From JBDUDK01 sp040002995 (GTDB lineage: Bacteria > Actinomycetota > Acidimicrobiia > Acidimicrobiales > Ilumatobacteraceae), in NCBI GenBank assembly GCA_040002995.1, contig JBDUDK010000066.1, forward strand, positions 1-6,409: 6,409 nucleotides of DNA, written 5' to 3'. Numbering within the stretch: the first letter of the stretch is position 1; every line of letters begins with the position of its first letter. The notes beneath the pieces were generated by a model that was not told the origin of the DNA, ran no database searches, and saw only the letters and a program-made list of their open reading frames with translations. Below, in pieces: positions 1 to 5,962 of this stretch. The position numbers and the translations under genes were made by a program.

Positions 1-13
1 CAAGCGTGGGCAT
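1..13 (-). CDS. possible start of a further minus-strand gene, cut by the left edge
   Basis: On the minus strand an ATG at 13-11 is preceded by GGAAGG (plus-strand 22-27) with an 8-base spacer, which is a good ribosome binding site. Only four codons (Met-Pro-Thr-Leu) are visible, so the product cannot be named. It would follow the stress-protein remnant by 77 bases in the same direction and could be part of the same transcript. The evidence is only the start-site context, and a chance match is quite possible. Confidence 0.25.
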
Positions 14-90
14 CCGATGGTCCTTCCGACACCGCCGCCGAGTCTCGCACTCCGCGGTGACCTCACCAGAGCGGCTGACACTTCTGAGAG

Positions 91-381
91 CTATACCGAT
101 CCGCCCCAATCGGCGGGGACGATCGCCATCGGGCGGCGCGTGCGCTGCGACACCTTGTCGGTGACTACGCCCAAGAGCCGATCAGCCAGATTATTGCGAC
201 GGTGGGTTCCGAGGACGATGAGATCAACACGCTCCGCATCGGCCAGGCGGAGAAAGCCGCCGTCGACCGAATCGTGTTCGATGAGAAGAGCCCGATGCCT
301 CACACCAGCTGCTCCGAGCGGAGTTACCCATTCCGCTTCTAGATCGCGGCGAAGTATTGCACGCCACGCCGTGAGATGCCG
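91..381 (-). pseudogene. N-terminally truncated universal stress protein (UspA family) remnant
   Basis: The frame is open for 96 codons between the ClC stop (384-382) and its own TAG at 93-91. It reads as the second half of a Usp domain: a helix ending in EAEWVTPLGAAGV, then the strand-helix piece around GGFLRLADAE, the strand DLIVLGTH, the loop helix ADRLLG, and the closing strand RRPMAIVPA. A complete Usp domain has about 140-150 residues, so the first strand and helix, with the nucleotide-contacting N-terminus, are missing. The ATP-binding signature G-x2-G-x9-G-(S/T) is seen here as G-x2-R-x9-G-V, so two of its positions have changed and nucleotide binding is doubtful. There is no ATG. A GTG at 303-301 with GGAG eight bases upstream could start a 70-residue protein, but it begins in mid-domain. 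The remnant is in the same frame as the upstream clc gene. Alternatives are a short expressed half-domain or a stop-codon readthrough tail; decay after a deletion seems most likely. Confidence 0.62.
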
Positions 382-2373
382 TCACCTAGAGCCGTCCATG
401 AGGCGACGAAGCTCGTCTTCCTGCCCACCGGGTACCACCGCGACGACGACATCTCCCGCTTCCAGAACCGTGGTTGATCTCGGGGCGATGAGCTGACTGT
501 GACGGTCGATACTCAGCGCTACGCCTCCTCGTGGCCAGGGAGCGTGGCCGACGGCGACCCCCGCGAACGGGGAGCCGGCGCGGATGGTGGCTTCGACCAG
601 CGCGGAGCCCTCCATGGGCCCCGGCAGCAGCCGCAGCGACCTTCGCAGTGCTCGCTGGTAACCCGCGATGATTTCGTTCATCGCGACGATCCCCACGACG
701 CGCTCGCCATCCAGCGCGGGTAGCCAGTTCAAGCCGCCCGAAACGAGGGCGTCTAAGGCGGAATCGAGGGGTGCATCGGCGGACACGTTCGGGTAGGTGG
801 GGTCGGCGGCAGCACCGGCGCTCTTCGCCGTCGTGGTCGTGGCGGCCTCGAAGGATATGACCCCTACGAGTCGACCGTCAGGGTGAACCACCGGAGCGCC
901 CGTCAGGTTGGCACCCTCAAGCTGTTGGCGGGCACTTTCGATTTCCGTGTCGGACGAGATGACGAGCCTCGGCGGGCTCATGACCTCGGACACTGTGATG
1001 CCGGAAAGCATCGGTAGCCCGAACGCGGCCCGATGCGCGGGGGCGTCGGTACGGCTGCGCAGTTGGCTTTCGTAGATGGAGTCCTGGCCTACGACGAGCG
1101 CGGCGAGACCGAGCGCGATCATCGCGGGTGGCAGCAGGGCGAGACTCCCTGTCATCTCGGCGACCATGAGCATCAGCCCGAGCGGCGCGTGGGCGACGCT
1201 GCCGAAGCAGGCGATCATGCCGACGACCATGAAGGGTGCCGGCAGGTGCGGCATCCCGGGTGCCACACCTTCGAGCAGCCGCCATACGCCCAGTCCAACG
1301 AAACCGCCGATGACCATGCCGGGCCCGAAGATGCCACCGGATCCGCCCGAGCCGATCGACAGCGAGGTCGAGACGATTTTGACGAGGGGCAAGGCGAGGA
1401 TGACCCAGAGGGCGACGTTTGGGAGGCCGTCGCGCATGCCTTGTTGTATCCACCCATAACCCGTGCCCAGCGTCTCGGGTAGGGCCAGGCCGATCAGCCC
1501 CACGAGGAGGCCGGCTAGTGCGGGCTTCAACATCGCGGGGCCGGGAAAGCGGCGCGCCGCGCCCACCGTGAAATAAAACCCGCGTGCGTAGAGCCGGCCG
1601 ACGACACCAGCCACGATGCCGAGCAGGGCGTAGTAGACGAGCTGGAGAGGATGATCGAACTGCGGGGTGGACAGCGAGCCGAAGATCGGTGTGAAGCCCT
1701 CGAATGCGCCGAAGATCGAAAAACCCACGATCGAGGCCACCAGCGACGGGAACAGCGCCTCGGGCTCGAGATCGTCGCGGTAGAGAATCTCAGTGCCTAA
1801 GACGGCGCCGCCAAGAGGAGCGCGGAAGATCGCACCGATGCCGGAGCCGATGCCCACGGTCACGGCGATCCGCGCGTCCTGCGGACTGAGCTGCAGCCGC
1901 CGCGCCAGCAGCGAGCCGAACCCAGCGCTTATCTGCGCCGTGGGACCTTCCCGTCCCGCCGAACCACCCGCCCCGATCATCGCTGCCGACGCCACCATCT
2001 TGATCACTGTTACCCGAGGCCGGATTCCTCTGGGATTGTGGTGCACCGCCGCAATGGCGGCGTCGGTTCCGTGGCCCTCGGCCTCCGGAGCGAAACGAAA
2101 AACGAGAATTCCCGAGATAAGCCCACCAAGGCCAACGACGAGCGGGACGGCCCACGGGCGACTGAATCCATAATGCGGCAGACGGTTGCCTTCGCCGATG
2201 GGGAGGGGAGGCCGGTAGCCGCCGATCGTTTGCAGCAGAAACTTTGTCGATGCTTCGAGAGCGGCGATGAACGCCACGGCGGCGAAACCTGCGACTATCC
2301 CGATGAGCGCGCCAAGAATCAGCCACTTCCGCAGGTAATCCCAGCTTTTGAGATGATCAACGAGCCGACGCAT
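382..2373 (-). CDS. ClC-family chloride channel/transporter with CBS pair and TrkA-C-like domain
   Basis: A membrane protein moving chloride or a related anion, possibly coupled to protons; 663 residues from the chosen ATG. The ClC membrane domain spans about residues 15-435. The conserved anion-path motifs are visible: GHGTD at 100-104 (where GSGIP is typical), GREGP at 140-144 with the gating glutamate E142, GGIFGP at 346-351, and Y434 where the pore tyrosine is expected. The position of the internal proton glutamate is Ile196 (E195-I196 after APL at 185-187), as in ClC channels. The anion-binding serine of GSGIP is His102. Two CBS motifs follow (about 459-512 and 528-574), then a TrkA-C/RCK-C-like domain (about 586-659), so cytoplasmic ligand control is likely. 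I prefer the ATG at 2373 (AGAGGG six bases upstream, 17-base overlap with marR) over an in-frame start at 2427 that adds 18 unconserved-looking residues. The overlap suggests translational coupling to marR. The family call is firm; channel versus exchanger is undecided. Confidence 0.95.
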   Translation of the reverse strand: MRRLVDHLKSWDYLRKWLILGALIGIVAGFAAVAFIAALEASTKFLLQTIGGYRPPLPIGEGNRLPHYGFSRPWAVPLVVGLGGLISGILVFRFAPEAEGHGTDAAIAAVHHNPRGIRPRVTVIKMVASAAMIGAGGSAGREGPTAQISAGFGSLLARRLQLSPQDARIAVTVGIGSGIGAIFRAPLGGAVLGTEILYRDDLEPEALFPSLVASIVGFSIFGAFEGFTPIFGSLSTPQFDHPLQLVYYALLGIVAGVVGRLYARGFYFTVGAARRFPGPAMLKPALAGLLVGLIGLALPETLGTGYGWIQQGMRDGLPNVALWVILALPLVKIVSTSLSIGSGGSGGIFGPGMVIGGFVGLGVWRLLEGVAPGMPHLPAPFMVVGMIACFGSVAHAPLGLMLMVAEMTGSLALLPPAMIALGLAALVVGQDSIYESQLRSRTDAPAHRAAFGLPMLSGITVSEVMSPPRLVISSDTEIESARQQLEGANLTGAPVVHPDGRLVGVISFEAATTTTAKSAGAAADPTYPNVSADAPLDSALDALVSGGLNWLPALDGERVVGIVAMNEIIAGYQRALRRSLRLLPGPMEGSALVEATIRAGSPFAGVAVGHAPWPRGGVALSIDRHSQLIAPRSTTVLEAGDVVVAVVPGGQEDELRRLMDGSR

Positions 2374-2878
2374 AGCCGACCCTCTTCGGACTCGCGATGG
2401 CACCGTCGCGATCGTCGAACCAGGCAAACGGGTCTAACCCTGGGATGGCGCCAGCGGCCGCCGCGAAAGCTCGTAGGCCAAGAACGACATGTCGGCGGTC
2501 AGCCACGGTCATCCGAGCGGCGATCCTGCCCAGATCCCGGCGGCGCCGCTCCGTCACTCCTTCGACCAGTCGCCGGCCCCGCGCCGTGAGGATCAGCGTT
2601 GTCTCCCGACGATCCGGCGCCACCGCAGGCAGTCGTCGAATCAACCCCTTGCGCACCAACCGATCACACAGACGCGTTGCGGTCGACGGATGGACATCGA
2701 GAACGTGGGCAAGATGTTTCACCGTCACCGGGCTGGGCCGGTTGAGCACGACCAGGGCCCGAAATTGCGGGAGCGTCACGTTGGCAACGTCGGCGAGGGA
2801 GCGAGCCGCGACGGCGACCAAAACACGCGACGCCTTCAAGAGAGCATCGATAGCCAGGTCGCTTCGCTGAGACTGCAT
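2357..2878 (-). CDS. MarR-family winged-helix transcriptional regulator
   Basis: A 173-residue DNA-binding protein, the usual MarR size, expected to act as a dimer. N-terminal and C-terminal helices (about 5-32 and 110-145) form the dimerisation part. The winged helix-turn-helix lies at about 35-105: helix 2 includes VKHLAHVLDV, the recognition helix HPSTATRLCDRLVRKG sits at 63-78, and the wing carries the classic DRRETTLILTARG signature at 89-101. It is the first gene of the minus-strand block, and its last 17 bases overlap the start of the ClC gene, so the two are very likely one transcript. MarR proteins usually repress their own operon and are released by a small ligand; the ligand here is unknown. 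There is no Shine-Dalgarno sequence before the ATG, so leaderless translation is possible. The C-terminal tail after residue 145 (GLDPFAWFDDRDG and beyond) is somewhat longer than the core fold needs. Confidence 0.9.
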   Translation of the reverse strand: MQSQRSDLAIDALLKASRVLVAVAARSLADVANVTLPQFRALVVLNRPSPVTVKHLAHVLDVHPSTATRLCDRLVRKGLIRRLPAVAPDRRETTLILTARGRRLVEGVTERRRRDLGRIAARMTVADRRHVVLGLRAFAAAAGAIPGLDPFAWFDDRDGAIASPKRVGYASAR

Positions 2879-2880
2879 CT

Positions 2881-2892
2881 CAACAATAGTTG
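2881..2892 (-). promoter_or_regulatory. candidate MarR operator overlapping the marR promoter
   Basis: The sequence CAACAATAGTTG is an imperfect 12-base palindrome (CAAC/GTTG arms, five of six base pairs symmetric), two bases upstream of the marR ATG. AT-rich palindromes of this kind are typical MarR operators and tend to sit on their own promoter. On the minus strand the same stretch overlaps TGCTACAAC, which resembles an extended -10 element (TGn followed by TACAAC). I see no convincing -35. If this -10 is used, transcription would start at or very near the ATG, fitting the absence of a ribosome binding site. Sequence inspection only. Confidence 0.4.
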
Positions 2893-3648
2893 TAGCACAG
2901 CATGCATAGGCGATGCACTCTCATGGACCAAGTCAGGTCGTGGCGTATGTAAAGGTGGGTCGGCGTCCATGGCGGCTTGTTCACGAAAGCCGAGGCGGCC
3001 GCGGCGCCCCGGTGTCGGTGCGCGTCGTGAGCGGTGCGTTCTGGTGCGGCGCGTCCGCTATGTCAAGCTCGGCAAGTGCGGACGCAGCGCGATGACCACG
3101 ATCGCGAAGTTCATCAACACTGGGAGCTAACGGCGCGACGGTGACGGGGTTGACGGATGCAGTACAACGACTCGTTCGTGCGGTTTCGGCTATACGGCGC
3201 TGACGGTCATGGTCGTCCGCTGCGTTACGAGTGCGTCGCGTATGAACTCGCTGCGCGACTTGCGCCGCTTGCGCCACGGCGACCACCGCAACATGGGCGC
3301 CGGGGCAGCGTCTTTCCCCTTGGGTTGGTCGCACGGGCAAGGCGGCCGCTTCCGCGGCGATGCACGATATGTACCCGCTAGCCACGAGCCTTCGCACCGC
3401 GTCGCGAGAGTTGCCCTTTTGGCGCCGTCCCATCACGGTGACCGCGCCTGGAGGCTTGTGTCAGGACTTCCGCATCATTCCCATGGACGGCGGCTATGGG
3501 GCCGATTCCAACGGCCGCCCTGTTGAGTGAAGCGACCCGCCGAGCACAACCGCGCCACATTTGCCTTCTGCTACGACGATCTCGGTCGATGCCGGGGCGA
3601 CGGGTAGAGCGTCCGTATCGAATCGAATCTCGCGGGAGCAACCGTCGC
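2893..3648. other. about 750 bases without a supportable gene
   Basis: Between the marR control region and the hairpin downstream of the propeller gene I find no convincing gene, RNA or repeat. Several frames are open on both strands for 60-150 codons, as expected at this GC content, but none has a good ribosome binding site together with a recognisable protein. The longest are minus 3436-2981 (Arg/Ala-rich, low complexity) and plus 3157-3381. A further plus frame is open from 3246 to its TGA at 3528-3530 (ATG at 3360, 56 codons); it ends in GGYGADSNGRPVE, which reads more like protein than the others but matches no family I know. The stretch may be decayed coding sequence. Confidence 0.5.
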
Positions 3649-3671
3649 GCGGCGCCGGTTGCCGGCGCCGC
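3649..3671 (-). terminator. strong GC-rich hairpin, probable terminator of the propeller gene
   Basis: GCGGCGCCGG and its exact complement CCGGCGCCGC form a perfect 10-bp stem around a 3-base loop (TTG on the plus strand). It starts 23 bases beyond the TAA of the lactonase-family gene in that gene's direction of transcription. No T-run follows on the minus strand, so it is not a classical intrinsic terminator; U-less hairpins of this sort are often reported downstream of genes in high-GC bacteria. It could also protect the 3' end of the mRNA. Confidence 0.55.
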
Positions 3672-3694
3672 TCCAATGCCGCTGATGCCTCGTC

Positions 3695-4857
3695 TTAGGT
3701 GGCGACGATGCCTTCGAGGTTGGCGCCGCCGGGAACGACCACGGGTGTGAGGGCACTGAGTGTGCCGTCAGCGTTTATGGCAAACGAATCAACGACCCCA
3801 GTGGCTCCCGTGTCCGCGTACAGGTACGCCCCGTTCGAGCTCACCGCGAGATCTGTCGTTCCCCTGTCCGTGAAGGAGACTGTGAAGAGAACGAGCTGCC
3901 CGTTCGCGTCGACGCGGTATCCGCTGATGCTGCCATTGGTGCCCGTTCCGTCGCCTCCCGCATTCGCGACATAGAAGAAGCCGTTCGTACCGACGATCCA
4001 GCACAGCGCGGCCTGGCCATCGGGCACCGTCGTGATCGGCGTCAGAGTGGAATCGACGTTCACGACGTACGTCGCGGCCGTGCTACCACCGGCTTGAGCC
4101 ACCGCAAGGTGACCAGTCGCGTCGAAGCTGAAGCCGAATGGCACCGGTGTCGTAGAGGCATTGGCCACGAACGTGTCGGACACGCGGCCGTTGCGGCCCA
4201 CGCCGAATACGTCGAGGTCACTGCCGTTGGCCTTCGTCGTCACGATGAGATGCGCCCCGTCAGGAGTGAAGCCGACCTGGCCGGGCGTATTCAGGAACTC
4301 TGTGCCGTCGGTGATGACAGCGAGACCCAACGGACGGTTCGAGTTCCTGATGGGTGCAGGCGTCCATCGTCGAGACGGAAACCCTGAATCGACCCGCCGG
4401 TTCTCGCGTTGAGGACGTACACGACGTTCCCGTGGACGGCCACGCTGACCGGGAACGAACCGCCGGAGCTGATCACCTGCCGCAGGGACAGGTGAGTCCC
4501 GTTGGTCTTGAACACCGAGACGGTGTTACTGCCCGCATTTACGGTAAAGAGCAGGTGGTGACGGGCGTCGTAGGTCAGGGCACCCTGCGATGCGAGCTTG
4601 TCGACCGCCGCGCCGTTCAGAGCGCCACCTTGACCGCCCGTGCTGTAGGAGGCGGCGAACGTGAGGTTGCCGTCAGCCCCGCGGGCGTACGCGACGACCT
4701 GATTGCCGGCGGAGTCGTTGGTAGGGACAAACACGGCGGGCTTGGCGCCACGCTCGTGGTCATCGTCATCACCGTTAGCGAACGCAGGTTGTGCGACGAG
4801 ACCGAGAGCCGTCGCCGTGATGGCGCCGACAGAGACGAGACGGGTGAGGCGTCTCAT
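3695..4857 (-). pseudogene. secreted lactonase-family beta-propeller protein, broken by one frameshift
   Basis: Two frames together give one 387-residue protein, the normal size for the lactonase / YVTN seven-bladed-propeller family. The first 169 residues are read from the ATG at 4857 and the last 218 from base 4351 onward. A Sec signal peptide is clear: MRRLTR, a hydrophobic core to residue 22, then a likely cut after A27 in PAFA-NG, followed by an acidic DDDD stretch. Blade-like repeats recur: LLFTVNAGSNTVSVF (103-117), VVYVLNARTGGSIQGF (145-160), and in the second part AHLIVTTKANGSDLDVF and FYVANAGG. At GRLHP the first frame turns into a meaningless tail of about 25 residues, while the -1 register continues sensibly as IRNSNRPLGLAV. 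One base appears lost in the CCC run (plus 4352-4354). Either the gene is a recent pseudogene or this is a homopolymer sequencing error. Some family members hydrolyse 6-phosphogluconolactone, but secreted YVTN-type members mostly have no known substrate. A good ribosome binding site fixes the start. Divergent from the sigma operon. Confidence 0.85.
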
Positions 4858-4864
4858 AGGGCAG

Positions 4865-4869
4865 CTCCT
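4865..4869 (-). promoter_or_regulatory. ribosome binding site of the propeller gene
   Basis: AGGAG on the minus strand lies seven bases before the ATG at 4857. It decides the start: the same frame is open further upstream to 5019, but the extra 54 codons run through the intergenic region and precede the signal peptide, which must be N-terminal. Confidence 0.85.
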
Positions 4870-4870
4870 T

Positions 4871-4899
4871 TTGAGTTGTGGTTTTGCACGGTGTGTCAT
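4871..4899 (+). promoter_or_regulatory. possible promoter of the sigma/anti-sigma operon
   Basis: On the plus strand TTGAGT (4871-4876) and TGTCAT (4894-4899) are separated by 17 bases. Each matches the housekeeping -35 and -10 consensus at four of six positions. Transcription would start near 4906 and leave a leader of about 75 bases. The match is modest, and an ECF-type autoregulated promoter elsewhere in the gap is equally possible. Confidence 0.2.
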
Positions 4900-4941
4900 C
4901 GCGAATTCGCTTCTGTTACGTCGGAGCGTCAACAATTCGCG
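4900..4941. promoter_or_regulatory. palindrome and inverted half-site in the divergent control region
   Basis: GCGAATTCGC at 4901-4910 is a perfect 10-base palindrome. Its arm CGCGAATT (4900-4907) recurs inverted as AATTCGCG at 4934-4941, 26 bases further on. Both lie between the divergent starts at 4857 (propeller) and 4983 (sigma factor), where a regulator could control both genes. On the minus strand a TTGACG at about 4932-4927 resembles a -35 element for the propeller gene, but no good -10 follows. The repeats are seen directly; the operator role is inferred. Confidence 0.35.
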
Positions 4942-4982
4942 CGACGATTTCCTCGCCGGTGGCGTTGCTACGGTGCTCGACC

Positions 4983-5627
4983 GTGGCGGCGAGACATGAC
5001 ACCGATGTCGTCGCGGCATTGCGGTCCGGAGACGAGAGCGTCTTCGCTCGACTAGTCGACGAATGGTCGCCTGCGATGCTGCGCCTGGCGCGCATGCACG
5101 TGTCGACTCGCGAGTCAGCGGAGGATGTCGTCCAAGAGGGATGGATGGCCGCGCTCCGGGGCGTTGATCGCTTCGAGGGTCGATCGAGCCTGCGGACGTG
5201 GGTCTTTCAGATCGTGCTCAATATTGCAAAGACGAGAGGCGTGAAAGAACATCGTGTCGTGCCATTCTCGTCGGCGTTCGGAGACAGTGGAGGACGCACG
5301 GTCGATCCGGAACGTTTCCAGAGTGCGAGTGAGACCAGCCCAGGCGGATGGCGGCAGTTCCCGGTGCCGTGGCCGACACCGGAAGGCGAGCTTCTTTCAA
5401 ACGAGACGCGAGCCGTGATTGATTCGAGTCTCGAGCGCCTTCCTGAACGTCAACGAGTCGTGATCGAACTGCGCGACGTCGACGGCTACGAATCGGAAGA
5501 GGTGTGCACCCTTCTCGACCTCAGTCCCGGCAATCAACGCATCTTGTTGCATCGTGCCCGCGCGGCGGTCCGGCGTGAGCTCGAGATCTACTTCGCCGAC
5601 CCTGCACAGACGCAGGTGACACCATGA
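4983..5627 (+). CDS. ECF-type (sigma-70 family) RNA polymerase sigma factor
   Basis: A 214-residue alternative sigma factor that directs RNA polymerase to a small regulon. Region 2 spans about 18-88: VFARLVDEW, then AEDVVQEGWMAALRGVDRFEGRSSLRTWVFQIVLN, with the polymerase-binding and -10-recognition pattern of ECF sigmas. An unconserved linker (about 90-140) follows, longer than in many ECF factors. Region 4 is at about 143-198: LERLPERQRVVIELRDVDGYESEEV, then the helix-turn-helix LDLSPGNQRILLHRARAAVR for the -35 element. I chose the GTG at 4983 because it leaves the usual short tail before the first region 2 helix (DVVAALRSGDE). A GTG at 4959 or 4878 is also open but adds residues without family character; none has a clear ribosome binding site. 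Its stop overlaps the anti-sigma start as ATGA. The regulon and the signal are unknown. Confidence 0.9.
   Translation: MAARHDTDVVAALRSGDESVFARLVDEWSPAMLRLARMHVSTRESAEDVVQEGWMAALRGVDRFEGRSSLRTWVFQIVLNIAKTRGVKEHRVVPFSSAFGDSGGRTVDPERFQSASETSPGGWRQFPVPWPTPEGELLSNETRAVIDSSLERLPERQRVVIELRDVDGYESEEVCTLLDLSPGNQRILLHRARAAVRRELEIYFADPAQTQVTP
5614..5618 (+). promoter_or_regulatory. ribosome binding site of the anti-sigma gene
   Basis: AGGTG lies five bases before the ATG at 5624, inside the last codons of the sigma gene. Together with the ATGA overlap it supports coupled translation in a fixed ratio. Confidence 0.55.
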
Positions 5628-5962
5628 CCGTGGCACCGCTCACGTGTTTTGACTTCGTCGAGCTCGTTACGGAGTACCTCGAGGGCACCCTGTCGGCGAA
5701 GGATCGGCGACGCTTTGAGGAGCACCTCGCGGCCTGCCCGGGATGCACGGCCTACCTGAAGCAGATCCGCGAAACCATCCGGGCGGTCGGTTCGGTGACG
5801 GAGGATGACTTGTCGGCGCCCACCCGGGTGGCTCTTCTCGACGCCTTCCGCGATTGGAACTCCACCGAACACGGCTCAACCGGCTTGCCCGCTGAGCGGG
5901 GTTTCGTCGCGCGGCTCAGATCTTGGCCACGCCGCGCGAAGCGAGGACGACCCCGACGATAA
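5624..5962 (+). CDS. soluble zinc-binding anti-sigma factor (ZAS / zf-HC2 type)
   Basis: A 112-residue partner that should bind and silence the sigma factor encoded just before it. The ZAS signature H-x3-C-x2-C is present as HLAACPGC (H34, C38, C41), with C8 as a likely further zinc ligand, and the helix CFDFVELVTEYLEGTLSAKDRRRFEEH matches the family. There is no membrane segment, so it acts in the cytoplasm and may sense redox or metal state through the zinc site. The ATG overlaps the sigma stop (ATGA) and has AGGTG five bases upstream, so the pair is translationally coupled. The recognisable domain ends near AFRDWN (residue 79). The last 33 residues form an Arg-rich tail (RSWPRRAKRGRPRR) partly encoded opposite the end of the NicO gene, and may be a recent extension after loss of a stop. 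Confidence 0.88.
   Translation: MTVAPLTCFDFVELVTEYLEGTLSAKDRRRFEEHLAACPGCTAYLKQIRETIRAVGSVTEDDLSAPTRVALLDAFRDWNSTEHGSTGLPAERGFVARLRSWPRRAKRGRPRR

Noticed and set aside
382..384. TGA as a selenocysteine or programmed readthrough codon joining ClC and Usp
   Set aside because: No insertion element is apparent, the ClC ends naturally after its TrkA-C domain, and the appended Usp domain would be incomplete.
17..496. Long plus-strand frame opposite the stress-protein remnant and the ClC end
   Set aside because: It is Arg/Ser-rich low-complexity sequence with no family character, lying antisense to two recognisable proteins; a high-GC artefact.
2038..3130. Overlapping plus-strand frames opposite marR and the ClC N-terminus, one ending in MTTIAKFINTGS
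   Set aside because: Most of their length is antisense to clear marR and clc sequence. The short tail beyond marR has no ribosome binding site and no known relatives.
2981..3436. Minus-strand 151-codon frame in the gene-free region
   Set aside because: Composition is Ala/Arg/Val-rich without motifs, and it has no good ribosome binding site; not supported as a gene.
3494..3676. Minus-strand frame with a piece (EIVVAEGKCGAVVLGG) that briefly suggested a Usp fragment
   Set aside because: It lacks the Usp loop and closing strand and cannot be aligned beyond a few hydrophobic residues; it also runs through the hairpin.
4345..4356. Programmed frameshifting in the propeller gene
   Set aside because: There is no slippery heptamer, no upstream Shine-Dalgarno-like stimulator and no obvious downstream structure; a base loss is simpler.
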